From assembly GCF_009695545.1 (NCBI RefSeq), contig NZ_VUNS01000004.1:186001-250000 (forward strand): DNA of 64,000 nt. The letters are read 5' to 3'. The DNA is from Victivallis lenta (GTDB taxonomy: Bacteria; Verrucomicrobiota; Lentisphaeria; Victivallales; Victivallaceae). The notes under the pieces are model-generated. The model had not been told where the DNA came from, ran no database searches, and saw only the letters and a program-made list of their open reading frames with translations. The position numbers were made by a program, and so were the translations under genes. Positions 1 to 9,630 of this stretch are shown here, in pieces; positions within the stretch are counted from its first letter, which is position 1, and each line of letters begins with the position of its first letter.

Positions 1-1
1 T

Positions 2-550
2 ATCGCGGCCGCGCTGGGAGTGAAGGTGCTGCGCATCTTCGCCGGCTTCACGTCCGACAGCCTCGTTTACGGCGAACGGTTCGACCGCGCGCTTGAGGCG
101 CTGCAGCTCGCGGCGGAACACGTGCGCGGCACCGGCGTCCGGCTCGCGATCGAGACGCACGGCGGCGTGGCGGCAACCGGAGATGTGCTCCACCACTCCG
201 CCACCGTCACGACCCGGATCGACACGATGCGGAAACTGCTCGAATCGCTCCCCGCCGCCGAAATCGGCATGAACTACGACCCGGCCAACCTCGCGGCGGT
301 CGGCGACGCCGCTCCGGAACGGTGGTTCGGGCTCTTCCGGGACCGGATCGTCCTCGTTCACCTGAAGGATTTCCGGGACGTGCCCGGCGGCATCGTCCCG
401 GCCGGCTGCGGCGAAGGACGGCTCGACTGGAAGGCGCTGCCGGCCGTCCTGAAAGAGTACGACGGCCCCGCGCTGATCGAATACGAACTGCCGGCCGACG
501 TGGAGGACGGGCTGCGGCGCTCGCTGCGTTTCCTCAAACAGAATCAATAA
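2..550 (+). CDS. Sugar phosphate isomerase/epimerase, 3' part
   Basis: The frame is open from the window edge, so the start lies upstream; the GTG at position 20 is probably internal because IAAALGVK reads naturally into it. The visible 182 residues look like the C-terminal half of a xylose-isomerase-like TIM barrel (AP endonuclease 2 family). Candidate metal ligands lie in RLAIETHGG, MNYDPANL, VLVHLKD and LIEYEL, in the order expected of the family. Members isomerise or epimerise sugars or keto-inositols in the cytoplasm; the substrate cannot be read here. The next gene begins 20 bp downstream on the same strand, so it probably opens a carbohydrate operon with the GH57-like and GH36 genes. 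Confidence 0.85.
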   Translation: MAAALGVKVLRIFAGFTSDSLVYGERFDRALEALQLAAEHVRGTGVRLAIETHGGVAATGDVLHHSATVTTRIDTMRKLLESLPAAEIGMNYDPANLAAVGDAAPERWFGLFRDRIVLVHLKDFRDVPGGIVPAGCGEGRLDWKALPAVLKEYDGPALIEYELPADVEDGLRRSLRFLKQNQ

Positions 551-570
551 CAGGATCAAGGAGTTAAACC

Positions 571-1953
571 ATGCCGAAGAAACCGCGGATCATCTTTATG
601 CCGCACGCGAACATCCAGTACTCCCAGCTCGACCCGGCGCGGCGGCGGTGGGTGTGCGAGCACTCCTACCGTCCGCTGTTCGAACTCGTGCGCGACGGCG
701 GATACCGGATCGCGTTCGAAGCCTCCGGCCGCACGCTCGAGGTCATGGCGCAGGAGGCGCCGGAAGTGCTCGCCCTGCTGCGCGAACTCGTCCAGTCCGG
801 GCGGATCGAGCCGGTCGGCTCTCCCTTCATCCACGTCATGCTGGCCAACATCCCGCCGGAAATCGGGCTCGACACGCTCCGGCACGGCCTCGATGCGTGG
901 GAGAAATACACCGGCGTGCGCCCGGCCGCCGGATGGAACCCGGAGTGCGGCTGGGCGTCGTTCCTGCCCGAGCTCTACCGCGAGGCCGGTTTCCAATCGC
1001 TCGTGATGGATGCGGACAGCTTCTTCCTGTCGTTCCCCGAGATCCGCGAAGCGACCGGGCTTTCGTACGACGTGCAGGGGCACAGCAACAAGAATCACCT
1101 GTTCAAGATCGAGGAGTACATCAGGGACAAGCCGGAATTCCTGCGCTACCTGACGAATCCGTCGGCCGCCCCGAACGGGCTCAACATGATCTTCCGTTCC
1201 GACTGCATGGCCAACCCGATGCTCTGGTACCTGATGGGAGCGACCGAGGGGATGCGCAGCGAACCGGTTTCGTCCGGCGAAATCCGCGCCATGCTCGAAA
1301 ACTGGAAATCGCGCATCGCAGCTTCCGGCAGCTTCATCATGCCGTACGCCGAGGATGCCGAGTATATCGGAACTTCCGCCTACTTCTACGTCAAGCAGTT
1401 CAACCAGGCGCGCTTCTTCGAGCCGGAGCCGTCCAGCGTGGCGCGCTTCCGCGAGCTGCTCGACACGGCGACATCGCTCGGCTACGAGCTCTCCACTCCC
1501 TCCGAGGTCATCGAGAATGCCGGCCCCCCGATCGAGAACGATCTCATCGAGCAGATCGAAAACGGCGTCGCCTGGCACGGCGGCACGGCGAAGGCGTGGG
1601 CGAACACCGAATATTCGCGGCTGCTCGACCCGGTCTGCCGTTCGATCTTCGACGGCATCGCGCTCCTGAAAAAGCGGACCGGCGGCCGGAAAGAGCTTGA
1701 CGACGCGCTGAAGGCGCTGACCAGCGCGTGGGTGTCGGATTCGCGCTGGCCGCCGCTGCCGACCTCCCCGGGCCGCTTCAACGTCCGCGAAACGCTCGAC
1801 GACCTGTACCGGGCGAACGGATTTCTCGAAAAAGCGATGGAGAAGGCCGGCATTCGGGAGCTCCGCGCGCTATATTCTCCGGAACTTATGCGGACCCAGA
1901 TCCGCTGCATCGAGGAGAATCTGATGAGCCGCAAGTATTTCGGCGAAGTATGA
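571..1953 (+). CDS. GH57-like glycoside hydrolase
   Basis: A 460-residue protein without a signal peptide, started at ATG 571 behind AGGAG. It carries motifs resembling family GH57: an N-terminal histidine region (FMPHANIQ, residue 12), SGRIEPVGSPFIH near 77-88, WNPECGW near 122-128 with E125 in the position of the GH57 nucleophile, and MPYAEDAEYIG near 258-267 with D262 as candidate acid/base. GH57 enzymes act on alpha-glucans or alpha-galactosides. Placement before a GH36 alpha-galactosidase suggests an alpha-linked galactoside or glucoside, but that is inference. A GH38-like or deacetylase-like barrel is the main alternative. The gene ends 16 bp before the GH36 gene. Confidence 0.72.
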   Translation: MPKKPRIIFMPHANIQYSQLDPARRRWVCEHSYRPLFELVRDGGYRIAFEASGRTLEVMAQEAPEVLALLRELVQSGRIEPVGSPFIHVMLANIPPEIGLDTLRHGLDAWEKYTGVRPAAGWNPECGWASFLPELYREAGFQSLVMDADSFFLSFPEIREATGLSYDVQGHSNKNHLFKIEEYIRDKPEFLRYLTNPSAAPNGLNMIFRSDCMANPMLWYLMGATEGMRSEPVSSGEIRAMLENWKSRIAASGSFIMPYAEDAEYIGTSAYFYVKQFNQARFFEPEPSSVARFRELLDTATSLGYELSTPSEVIENAGPPIENDLIEQIENGVAWHGGTAKAWANTEYSRLLDPVCRSIFDGIALLKKRTGGRKELDDALKALTSAWVSDSRWPPLPTSPGRFNVRETLDDLYRANGFLEKAMEKAGIRELRALYSPELMRTQIRCIEENLMSRKYFGEV

Positions 1954-1969
1954 AACAACGGGGGCGGGC

Positions 1970-3907
1970 ATGAGAATAACGGCGGAAAAAGACGGGTTCC
2001 GGATCGAAAACGGCGGCGGCGTTCCGCTGATTGCCGAACTCCGGCTCACAGCCGGATTCAACGGGCGAAAAGTTGAAGCGAAAAACTGGCGCAGCTGCGG
2101 GCCGGACCGGTTCGAGGCGGAAAACGGCGGCATCCGCTTCCGGGCCGGCGTATCTCCGGACGACGGCGGGCTTTTCCTGAAGTCGGAATTCACCAACGAA
2201 ACCGGTTCGCCGGTCGAAGTCGATTTTCTCCGCTGGTCGCGGTCGCCGGAGCGGGATTCGCTCGCCGTCCCGGGTCCCCGCCTGCGCGTCTACCGCGAAG
2301 GGTGGACCATGGCCAGCGCCTGCGGAACAGTCGGCTGGGGCGAGACGGATTTCCGCTGCAACCCCGATTACCTGCCGTTTGCGGTTTCGGTTCCGGAGCG
2401 TTTCGAGCCGCCGAAGCCGAATCGCTTCACCTCGGAGTATGTGACCGTCCTGCTGCCGGACGAGGGCGACTCCCTGCTGGCCGGCTTCGTCACGACCGCC
2501 GACCGGGTCTGCCGGTTCGAGATCGAGCTCGGCGAAACAGCGCCGGCCGGCTTCGACGCCGTTTCGTGCGGCGACCGCGCCCGCCTGCTGCCGGGCGAGA
2601 CGTTCCGGGCGGAAGAGCTGCTCCTGCTGCCCGGTCCCGACGCCTGGGCGCTGCTGCGGAAATACGCCGGAATCTGGGGCGACCGCATGCAGCTGCGCCG
2701 CCGGGACCACACGCCGACCGGCTGGTGCAGCTGGTATTACTACTTCTCGAAGGTGACCGAAGCGGACGTGCTCGAAAACCTTGCGTACATGAAGGAACAT
2801 CGCGCGGAGTGGCCGCTCGAATACCTCCAGATCGACGACGGTTACCAGGCTGCGCTCGGCGACTGGCTGGTCACGAACGAAAAGTTCCCGCACGGGCTCA
2901 GGTTTCTGGCGGAACAGATCCGCGCGGCGGGAATCAAACCCGGGCTCTGGCTCGCGCCGTTCATGGTCGAAGAGCGTTCGAGTTTACTCGTCGAACACCC
3001 CGACTATGTCGTGCACGATTCCCGAGGAGACATCGCCTGGACGACTGAGTGGCGCGGCAGCCGGGTCGCGGTTCTCGACGGCACCCATCCGGGAGCGCAG
3101 GCGTATCTGCGGACGCTCTTCCGGTCACTGGCGGAGATCGGCTTCGAATATGTGAAACTCGACTTCATGATGTACGCCTGCGCAGCGAAGGACGGCCGTT
3201 TTCACGATCCCGGCGCGACACGGGTGCAGGCGCTGCGGCGCGGGCTTGCCGCGATCCGCGAGGGATTCGGCGACGACCGCTTCATCCTCGGCTGCACGAC
3301 CGTGCTCGGCGCCTCGGCCGGACTGGTCGATGCCGAGCGGATCAGCACCGACATCACGCCGTACTGGCGCCCGGACAACCGCGAGGATTTCGCCGAAGCG
3401 CCGACCGTCCCGAATGTCTGCCGGAACGTCATCAACCGGAGATATATGCACAAGGCGTTGTGGATCAACGATCCAGACGTCCATATCGCCCGGCTCGACA
3501 ACAATCGCCTTTCGGAGGAGGAGGTCCAGCTCTGGAGTTCCGCGCTCTGGCTGGCCGGCGGCCTGCTGCTGCTGTGCGACCGGTTCGAATCGCTGGCGCC
3601 GGAGCGGGCGGAGCTTTCGAAACTGCTGCTGCGCCGGACCGATGCGTTCCGCGACGTGCGTCCGCTCGATTTCCGCGACAGCACCGTGCCCTCCGTCTGG
3701 TTCGGCCGTTTCGCCGAAACCGGCGCGCCGGTCTACGGATTCTTCAATTTCGGCGAAGAGCCGCGCCGGTTCGCAATCCGGCACGACGGCCCGGAAACGG
3801 CATTCAAAGAGCATTGGAGCGGGCAGCTGCTGGAAGCCGATTCCGGCCGGATCGAAGCGGAAGTGCCGCCCCACGGCTGCCGGCTGTTTTTCGGTGTGAC
3901 GCCATGA
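1970..3907 (+). CDS. GH36 alpha-galactosidase
   Basis: A 645-residue cytoplasmic enzyme of the GH36/GH27 clan. An N-terminal beta-sandwich (about 1-230) precedes the TIM barrel that opens with GWCSWYYYF near 251. The nucleophile aspartate is D398 in VKLDFM and the acid/base aspartate is D461 in RISTDITPYW; LQIDDGYQ near 286 and KPGLWLAPF near 323 are further family landmarks. A short C-terminal beta domain follows. It should release alpha-1,6-galactose from oligosaccharides such as raffinose, melibiose or galactomannan fragments. The stop overlaps the next ATG by 4 bases, so it is translationally linked to the GntR-type regulator that probably controls the operon. Confidence 0.92.
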   Translation: MRITAEKDGFRIENGGGVPLIAELRLTAGFNGRKVEAKNWRSCGPDRFEAENGGIRFRAGVSPDDGGLFLKSEFTNETGSPVEVDFLRWSRSPERDSLAVPGPRLRVYREGWTMASACGTVGWGETDFRCNPDYLPFAVSVPERFEPPKPNRFTSEYVTVLLPDEGDSLLAGFVTTADRVCRFEIELGETAPAGFDAVSCGDRARLLPGETFRAEELLLLPGPDAWALLRKYAGIWGDRMQLRRRDHTPTGWCSWYYYFSKVTEADVLENLAYMKEHRAEWPLEYLQIDDGYQAALGDWLVTNEKFPHGLRFLAEQIRAAGIKPGLWLAPFMVEERSSLLVEHPDYVVHDSRGDIAWTTEWRGSRVAVLDGTHPGAQAYLRTLFRSLAEIGFEYVKLDFMMYACAAKDGRFHDPGATRVQALRRGLAAIREGFGDDRFILGCTTVLGASAGLVDAERISTDITPYWRPDNREDFAEAPTVPNVCRNVINRRYMHKALWINDPDVHIARLDNNRLSEEEVQLWSSALWLAGGLLLLCDRFESLAPERAELSKLLLRRTDAFRDVRPLDFRDSTVPSVWFGRFAETGAPVYGFFNFGEEPRRFAIRHDGPETAFKEHWSGQLLEADSGRIEAEVPPHGCRLFFGVTP

Positions 3908-4911
3908 GCAAAGGAGCGGTCTACAAACAGGGCGATATCGTCGCGGAGCTCGAGCGCCGGCTCGATGCCGGAATCTACACGTCCGGCTTTCCGGTCGGAG
4001 CGGATCTCGCCGCCGAGTTCGGCGTCAACATCAAAACGATCAACAAGGCGATCAACCAGCTGGTCGAAGCCGGACGGCTGGCCCGCAAGCGCGGCGTCGG
4101 CACCTTCGTGCTGTCGCGCAGTGCGGGAGAACACCAGATAGAGGTGCTGTTCGAAGGTTATTCGGCCCTTTTCGAGCACCCGTTCTGGGGAGAAATCTGG
4201 AACGGCTGCATCACGCAGCTGCTCGACTCCGGCTATCGCCCCGTGCTGACCCAGCTTCACGCCGACGACGGAACCGGCGAGCTTCTGCTCGACGATTTCC
4301 GCTTCAGCCGGACGGAGGGGAAAATCCTGCTCGGCATCACCCAGCCCCGCTTCCTGGAACTGATTCAGGAACAGGGCGTTCCGGTCGTCAGTGCAGGGGA
4401 CCGCATCGCCGACCCCGAGTTTCCGCAGGTCTATTTCGATTACGAGCCCGGCATTCGGGAGGCGATGCAGTTCCTCTCCGGGCGCGGCTGCCGGCGAATC
4501 GCATTTCTCGGCGAAGTGAAGGACAGCTACAACCCGATGCTGCTCAACAAATTTCACGCCTACCGCCGTTCGCTGGAGTCGCTCGGGCTGTACGATCCGG
4601 AACTGACGGAGCACACGCGCCCGCTGCCGGAGGCGGCCGGAAATGCCTTGCGGCTCCTGCTCGCGCGCACAATGCCCGACGCGATTTTCGTCGCGGGCGA
4701 CCATCAGGTTCCGTATATTGAAAAGGTCCTGAAGGGAAAGGGGATGCGCCTTCCGGTCGTCGGCTGCGACGGCCTCTCTTTCGCGGCCTGGCCGACCGTG
4801 GCGCTGCCGCGCCGCGCCGCCGGAGAAGCGGCCGCGCGGATGCTGGTCGCCCGGCTGCGCGGCGGCATCACGCCCGAGCAGACGGTCCTGCCCTCCCGCT
4901 TCGTCTGCTGA
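3904..4911 (+). CDS. GntR-type winged-helix regulator with LacI-type sensor domain
   Basis: The start is ATG 3904, overlapping the GH36 stop as ATGA, giving 335 residues; the open frame extends far upstream only as a shadow of GH36. Residues 1-75 form a GntR winged helix (LAAEFGVNIKTINKAINQLVEAGRLARKRGVGTF). The rest resembles the periplasmic-binding-protein-like sensor of LacI regulators (RRIAFLGEV, PDAIFVAGDHQV, VVGCDGLSFAAW). This architecture is typical of AraR-like sugar-responsive repressors. Its position as last gene of the sugar operon suggests it senses a breakdown product and regulates the operon. The inducer is unknown. Confidence 0.9.
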   Translation: MSKGAVYKQGDIVAELERRLDAGIYTSGFPVGADLAAEFGVNIKTINKAINQLVEAGRLARKRGVGTFVLSRSAGEHQIEVLFEGYSALFEHPFWGEIWNGCITQLLDSGYRPVLTQLHADDGTGELLLDDFRFSRTEGKILLGITQPRFLELIQEQGVPVVSAGDRIADPEFPQVYFDYEPGIREAMQFLSGRGCRRIAFLGEVKDSYNPMLLNKFHAYRRSLESLGLYDPELTEHTRPLPEAAGNALRLLLARTMPDAIFVAGDHQVPYIEKVLKGKGMRLPVVGCDGLSFAAWPTVALPRRAAGEAAARMLVARLRGGITPEQTVLPSRFVC

Positions 4912-4942
4912 GTGCGCGCTCCGCCTCCGCAATGCGCGGCGG

Positions 4943-5629
4943 TTACGGCAGCGTCTCCCTCTGGGCGAAAACCAGAACGTTATTGCGACTGGCGCTGTCC
5001 ATGCCGGAACCGACCCTGATCCGCATGACGACGCGGCCGTCATCCATCAGGTAGTTGAACTCATACGGCATATGGCGGAACGCCCACCCTCCGGCCGCGG
5101 AATCCCAGAGAGCGCTGTCGCTCATCAGGGCATTGGAAAATTTCCCGGCAATTCTCGGAGGCGCCGGCCTGGCCCACCAGAGATTGCTTTCCGGCGTCAG
5201 GGTCCCGTAGTAGTTGTAGCTGATCCCCCTCTGCTGCGTCATGTTGACGCTGTTGCTGAGCACATCCCAGTTATTGATCACCGGCGTGCGCGTGGAAATC
5301 CGGTCGACGGGACAGAACAGAGTTTTCCAGGTCTGAGTATACGGCTTGATCATCCGCAAAAAAGCGGCCGGATTCTGCTGATAGCATACGTACTCGTAAT
5401 TCCAGTAGCCGTCGAACGGATAATACTCCTGATTGCTGTTCGGATAAATTCCTTTGTTGTCCGCCGCATACATGTGCAGGAAGAGCCCGTTCTGCTTCAG
5501 GTTGTTCACGCAGTTCGACATTTTCGCGGCCAGACGTGCTTTGTTCAGCGCCGGCATCAGCATGGCCGCAAGAATGGTGATGATCGCAATCACGACGAGC
5601 AATTCGATCAGGGTGAAACGCTTTTTCAT
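4943..5629 (-). CDS. Pseudopilin-like protein (type II secretion/prepilin N-terminal motif)
   Basis: A 228-residue protein beginning [20 protein letters not shown], a class III prepilin signal and the hydrophobic N-terminal helix of pseudopilins. The glutamate at position +5 after the expected cleavage site is kept, but the residue before F is R rather than G. The C-terminal body contains LFCPVD and a cluster of aromatic residues, with no further recognised catalytic motif. Such proteins are abundant in Lentisphaerota and Planctomycetota and are thought to assemble at the inner membrane. It lies 13 bp downstream of the secreted GH39-like gene on the same strand, so the two are probably co-transcribed. 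Confidence 0.85.
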   Translation of the reverse strand: MKKRFTLIELLVVIAIITILAAMLMPALNKARLAAKMSNCVNNLKQNGLFLHMYAADNKGIYPNSNQEYYPFDGYWNYEYVCYQQNPAAFLRMIKPYTQTWKTLFCPVDRISTRTPVINNWDVLSNSVNMTQQRGISYNYYGTLTPESNLWWARPAPPRIAGKFSNALMSDSALWDSAAGGWAFRHMPYEFNYLMDDGRVVMRIRVGSGMDSASRNNVLVFAQRETLP

Positions 5630-5642
5630 GGTCGGGTCCTTT

Positions 5643-8108
5643 CTATTTCAGAACAATGGTGTTGAATTCTTCGGGATTCTTATTGACGCCGATCCCGTCC
5701 GCCCAGTGAAGGTAGCCTTTGCGGCCGGCACCGTCGTTGTCGTTGACCACGAGCGCGAGACGCATCGAGTCTCCCGGCCGGAACGCCCTGAGCCCGAGTT
5801 CATGCGCGGTCAGCGTGAGGGTGTAGCGCGTAAGGGTTCCCCGGCGAACAATCTGAAGCGGGACATCACGCAGATTCTGTTCGGGGTTGTTGCCGGAGCG
5901 GCCGCCGGTCCGCCAGGCTTTCCCCCCTTCCGGTGTAAGCCCGATGGTGTACTCGGTGAACTTCGCCCGCTCGGCCAGGCTCTTCGGTTTTCCGGCCTGA
6001 AGGCCGATCTGAACGGAATCCCCCTTCCACATTTCCGCAGGCGGAAAACTGCAGAAATGGCGGTCGTCCTCAACCTCCACGGTCAGTGTGAGGGCTTCAT
6101 CCGTATAACTCAGGCGGAATGCGGCGTCGAGATCAGCGCGGCTGTTCCACGGCTGATCCTTGATGCGGATCTGCCAGTTCTCCAAACCTCCGAATCCGAC
6201 CTGTGCCATTCCACCGCGCGGAACCTCAAGCCTCTGCACCGCGCCGAGCGGCCGGAACGCGAGGGAAGCGCGGTCCGTTCCCGCCGCGGATTCGACCGTG
6301 AAATCCAGATCGAGCGGAGCGGCTGCCCCTTCCGGCATCATGACCGTGAAATCCAGCCGCTTTTTGCCGCAGGGCGGCACGATGACGGATTGTGCGGCTT
6401 CCCCCGCAACCAGCATAAGCCCGGTGTCGACGGAGAGCTCCGCCTCCTGCGCCTCGGCGGAGAGATTCCAGATGTCGAGACCGACCGGGACCGGAGTTCC
6501 CGCCGCAATCGTATAGCCGCCGGCGGAACTGTAACGGCTGATCGCCTGAAAATCAGGATGCGGAAAGAGCACGAGCGGGGAAGGCGGCGTCCGGTCCGGC
6601 GCAGGCAGTCCGGCAAGCGCGGCCAGGCGGTTTTCCGGCGTGCCGGTGTCAAGCAGCTCTTCCGGAACCGTGTCGGAAAGCAGATAGACAACCGGGTCCG
6701 GCAGCGGGACGGAACCGTCGGCGTTTCCTGCGATGACCCTGCCGTCCAATCCCTCGACCCTGCAAACGGGATACGGCGGCGCGAATGTCCCGCCGCCGGC
6801 GGTTTCGAGAACGGTCACACAGCCGCGGTCCCCCGTGTAGACACGGGCGGAACGGATCATCCGGTTCCCGGTCCGGAGCTTGCCGGCGTACCGGGTGTGG
6901 CCGAGACGACGGACGCTCTGCAGGAACGCGGCGAACGAAAGGCGCGGCGTCCGGTCCGGCGCCAGAAATCCGAACGTCTTGTTCCCCTCTTTCAGTTCAT
7001 AGTAGGCGAAGAAATAGAGCTGCTCGAGCCCGACGGCGCGTCCGACAGCAGCCTGCATCGCAAGTTCCGCCGCGATTTTCAAGGACTCCTCACCGGTCCG
7101 GAAATTATCCCAGGCGACGCGCGAAACCTCGGTGAGGCGCAGCGGCATGCCGCTTTTTCCGTTGGCGGCAAGCCATTCACGGTATTGCCGGGTGAGGGTA
7201 ATGAGCGACTCCGCATCGCCGTAGGTGTGAAAACTCACAAAATCGGCATTGTCCAGAAGGCCGTTCTTCGCCGCAGTCCGGTGGTAGTTGCCGGAGGGAG
7301 CGATCGAAGTGAAACCCGCCGCGCCGAGTTTGACGGCGGGAGCCGCATGATAAAGCCCGTACCGCATTGCCTTGGCGCCCGGCATCATCTGATCGGCCGG
7401 AAGATTCGCGCCGAATCCGCCTTCGGGTTCGTTCCAGGTTTCGACGGCGTTCCAGCAGCTGCTCCAGTTCGCCCCGAGCGTCATCCAGAAAACGGATGCG
7501 GCCTGAAGCTGCTCCGGAAAACGCGGAAGATTCGGGTGCGCCCAGTCCGGCGCGCCGTGATGAACGTCCAGCAGCCGGACCCCGGTACGCGGATACAGCC
7601 GCCGGTTTTCGTCATAACGATTGCGGAACAGGTAAACCCTGGGATCTTTCTGGATCGCACTCCACTCGAAACGGTCGCGGACCGCCGCAACGCCATAGCG
7701 CCGCAGCAGCTTCAGCGCTTCATACATTTCCGAATGGGTGATTTCGTTCCACGAAAAAAAGCAGTCGATGCCGAAGAAGAAATCCGGCTCACCCGGATAC
7801 GCCTCCTGGACGAGCAGCCCGAACTTTGCTCCGTCAACGGTGAGCGTGTAATAACCGGCCGGAAGTCCCTCTTTCCGTTCGAAAACAAACTCTCCCCCGA
7901 GAGGGACAAGGCGGACGGTGCCGTATTTCTGCCCGGAAAAGGCAGTCAGCCCGACCTGCGGTGCGGCGTTTCCGGCACTTCCTTTGAATTTAAGCCGCAA
8001 CGGCTTGCCCGGAACGGTGAAGAATGCGTTCGGGTCGACCGGCAGCAGCGCGGCCCCCAGCTGAAAACCGGCGGCGAGAATAAGCACGATGAATGTCGAA
8101 CGGATCAT
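5643..8108 (-). CDS. Secreted clan GH-A hydrolase (GH39-like) with C-terminal CBM9-like domain
   Basis: An 821-residue exported protein with an N-terminal signal peptide ([20 protein letters not shown]). A short beta domain is followed by a TIM barrel, about 110-420. [11 protein letters not shown] places the acid/base glutamate at E227, and LRLTEVSR places the probable nucleophile at E327, the spacing seen in clan GH-A families such as GH39. An intermediate beta-rich region follows. The last 180 residues ([43 protein letters not shown]) resemble the CBM9-like carbohydrate-binding fold. The substrate is a plant or algal polysaccharide by inference. The upstream GntR regulator and downstream pseudopilin share its strand. 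Confidence 0.78.
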   Translation of the reverse strand: MIRSTFIVLILAAGFQLGAALLPVDPNAFFTVPGKPLRLKFKGSAGNAAPQVGLTAFSGQKYGTVRLVPLGGEFVFERKEGLPAGYYTLTVDGAKFGLLVQEAYPGEPDFFFGIDCFFSWNEITHSEMYEALKLLRRYGVAAVRDRFEWSAIQKDPRVYLFRNRYDENRRLYPRTGVRLLDVHHGAPDWAHPNLPRFPEQLQAASVFWMTLGANWSSCWNAVETWNEPEGGFGANLPADQMMPGAKAMRYGLYHAAPAVKLGAAGFTSIAPSGNYHRTAAKNGLLDNADFVSFHTYGDAESLITLTRQYREWLAANGKSGMPLRLTEVSRVAWDNFRTGEESLKIAAELAMQAAVGRAVGLEQLYFFAYYELKEGNKTFGFLAPDRTPRLSFAAFLQSVRRLGHTRYAGKLRTGNRMIRSARVYTGDRGCVTVLETAGGGTFAPPYPVCRVEGLDGRVIAGNADGSVPLPDPVVYLLSDTVPEELLDTGTPENRLAALAGLPAPDRTPPSPLVLFPHPDFQAISRYSSAGGYTIAAGTPVPVGLDIWNLSAEAQEAELSVDTGLMLVAGEAAQSVIVPPCGKKRLDFTVMMPEGAAAPLDLDFTVESAAGTDRASLAFRPLGAVQRLEVPRGGMAQVGFGGLENWQIRIKDQPWNSRADLDAAFRLSYTDEALTLTVEVEDDRHFCSFPPAEMWKGDSVQIGLQAGKPKSLAERAKFTEYTIGLTPEGGKAWRTGGRSGNNPEQNLRDVPLQIVRRGTLTRYTLTLTAHELGLRAFRPGDSMRLALVVNDNDGAGRKGYLHWADGIGVNKNPEEFNTIVLK

Positions 8109-8150
8109 GACGTCTCCCTGAATCTTGATTGCTGCATAAATCCGGCTTTT

Positions 8151-9206
8151 CTACCGCGGCAGGACCGGCCCGGAGGATTCCCCCTGCCAGATGCTCATCT
8201 TCTCCCAGGAATAGAGCAGCCGCTCCGGTGTTCTCCTGTCGAGGATGTCGCACAGCAGATTGCGGCACTGCCGTTCGATATCCGTCGCACAGATGACCGT
8301 GATGGACGGAATCGAAAGCCGGGCGCTCTCCAGCCCGCCATACGCGCAGACCGATATCTCCTTTCCCGGCCGCATCCCGTTGTCGTGAACCGCGCGGAGC
8401 GTGCCGATCGCCGCTTCGATCGTAGTCGTGACAATGCCTGTTCCGGAGAAGCAGTTCCGGCGGATGATCCCGCCGGCAAGCTCGTATGCTTTATGGTCGG
8501 CGCGCTCGAAAGTATTGACGGGAGCATTGAAGAACTGATGCTCGAGCCCCAGTTCAGCACTCCTGCGGCGAAACACCTCGATGCGCCCGGTGATGACTTC
8601 GTTGAGCGGCTGCGTATTGAGCAGCGCAATCTTCCGGTGTCCGAGCATATGCAGGTGATCGACCAGAAGCCCCATGTTTTCCGGCGAAGCAGCGTCGAGG
8701 CAGGTCAGCCCGAAGTCGGTCAGGTCATGCTGCAGCAAAACCACTTTGTCTCTCATTCCGCAGAGCCGCTGCCGGGTCAGCTCCGGAATGACCGGCAGTT
8801 CGAGGAATACGCGGGAGAAGTCTCCCGTCAGCGCCTCCTGAATGACGTTGTCGTCCTCATGGTCGAAATAGACTGTTTTCAGCACGCCGTTCCGTTCCCG
8901 CACCAGTTCGTACAGCGCCTTCCGCCATTTGTCCAGAGACGGAATCGGCCAGTTCGGCAGAACCAGGACAACGTTCAGGCGCCCGGCGTTTTCCACGGCG
9001 GCCGGGCCGATCGCCAGCCGGCCGTTTTCGCAGCGCAGGAAGAAACGATCCTCGATCAACTGCTGCACGGCGCGCCGGGCGGTCATGTAGCTGACCCCGA
9101 ACGAGTCCGCGAGCTTCCGCTCGGAAGGCACCTTCTCGATCAGGTAGTCACCATTCCGGATCTGCCGCTTGATCGACTCCGTGATCTGGAGATATTTTGC
9201 ATCCAT
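8151..9206 (-). CDS. GntR-family regulator with LacI-type sensor
   Basis: A 351-residue one-component regulator. Residues 1-70 are a GntR winged helix (QITESIKRQIRNGDYLIEK, PSERKLADSFGVSYMTARRAVQQLIED). The remainder is a LacI-like ligand-binding domain (LNVVLVLPNWPIPS, LLVDHLHMLGHRKIALLNT, GTGIVTTTIEAAIGTLRA, ISVCAYGG). It sits directly upstream of the GH39-like hydrolase and the pseudopilin on the same strand with a 42 bp gap, so it is probably the local regulator. Its own promoter carries a 34 bp imperfect palindrome just downstream of the -10 box, which fits autorepression. The ligand is unknown. Confidence 0.9.
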   Translation of the reverse strand: MDAKYLQITESIKRQIRNGDYLIEKVPSERKLADSFGVSYMTARRAVQQLIEDRFFLRCENGRLAIGPAAVENAGRLNVVLVLPNWPIPSLDKWRKALYELVRERNGVLKTVYFDHEDDNVIQEALTGDFSRVFLELPVIPELTRQRLCGMRDKVVLLQHDLTDFGLTCLDAASPENMGLLVDHLHMLGHRKIALLNTQPLNEVITGRIEVFRRRSAELGLEHQFFNAPVNTFERADHKAYELAGGIIRRNCFSGTGIVTTTIEAAIGTLRAVHDNGMRPGKEISVCAYGGLESARLSIPSITVICATDIERQCRNLLCDILDRRTPERLLYSWEKMSIWQGESSGPVLPR

Positions 9207-9215
9207 GAAATCACC

Positions 9216-9249
9216 TATAGCAAATTTGAACTATATCAATTTTGCTATA
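9216..9249. promoter_or_regulatory. Palindromic operator upstream of GntR regulator
   Basis: TATAGCAAATTTG (9216-9228) and CAATTTTGCTATA (9237-9249) are inverted copies that pair at 12 of 13 positions, separated by 8 bases. The element lies 10 bp upstream of the regulator start and touches the downstream edge of the -10 box, so binding there would block transcription. GntR-family operators are typically AT-rich palindromes of this size. Confidence 0.65.
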
Positions 9250-9250
9250 T

Positions 9251-9279
9251 ATTATGACAAAAAAAATGCGCTTTGTCAA
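9251..9279 (-). promoter_or_regulatory. Sigma-70 promoter of GntR regulator
   Basis: Read on the minus strand, TTGACA (9279-9274), a 17-base spacer and CATAAT (9256-9251) form a near-consensus promoter, with TG one base before the -10 as an extended -10. The promoter contains the inverted repeat TGACAAA-N10-TTTGTCA, shared with the LacI promoter at 17963-17991. Confidence 0.7.
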
Positions 9280-9401
9280 GAGCGGGATGAAAATAATCGT
9301 AAAAATTCCGTTTCCCAAAAAAAGAACGGGCAGTCGCTACGACAAATACCGTACGGGATAGTATACCGCCGCGCCCGGTATGGAGGCGGCGGCGGAATGC
9401 G

Positions 9402-9617
9402 TCAGAACAGGACGAAGTAGAGGCCGGTCAGCAGAAAACCAAGCGTGAAAATGCCGAGCACGACCCGGGCGAAGATGTGACTGTCCACACGCTCGCTGCC
9501 CGGCGCCGTACGTTTGCCCGCGAGCTGGTTGAAACTGCGGGTATGCATATAACGCTTCAGGTTCTTTTTCGTATGCTGCCGCCTCTGCAGGGCGGCGGAA
9601 AGCTCCGACTGGGTCAT
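9402..9617 (-). CDS. Small single-pass membrane protein
   Basis: A 71-residue protein with a basic, glutamine-rich N-terminal half (QRRQHTKKNLKRYMHTR) and one hydrophobic C-terminal segment (FARVVLGIFTLGFLLTGLYFVLF). The start ATG 9617 is preceded by AGGGAGGA, a strong ribosome-binding site, which supports a real gene. It begins 13 bp after the M42 peptidase on the same strand and is probably co-transcribed. The cationic cytoplasmic tail and C-terminal anchor suggest a small membrane-associated accessory protein. No family was recognised. Confidence 0.6.
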   Translation of the reverse strand: MTQSELSAALQRRQHTKKNLKRYMHTRSFNQLAGKRTAPGSERVDSHIFARVVLGIFTLGFLLTGLYFVLF

Positions 9618-9630
9618 CGGGTTCCTCCCT

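Noticed and set aside
3049-3903. Upstream extension of the GntR regulator by 285 codons
   Set aside because: That stretch is the GH36 gene read in another frame; the start at 3904 overlaps the GH36 stop as ATGA and begins the winged-helix domain.
5454-9257. A 1,267-codon plus-strand open frame
   Set aside because: It is antisense to the pseudopilin, GH39-like and GntR genes, has no ribosome-binding site and shows a charged composition (R, P, G, E) typical of high-GC shadow frames.
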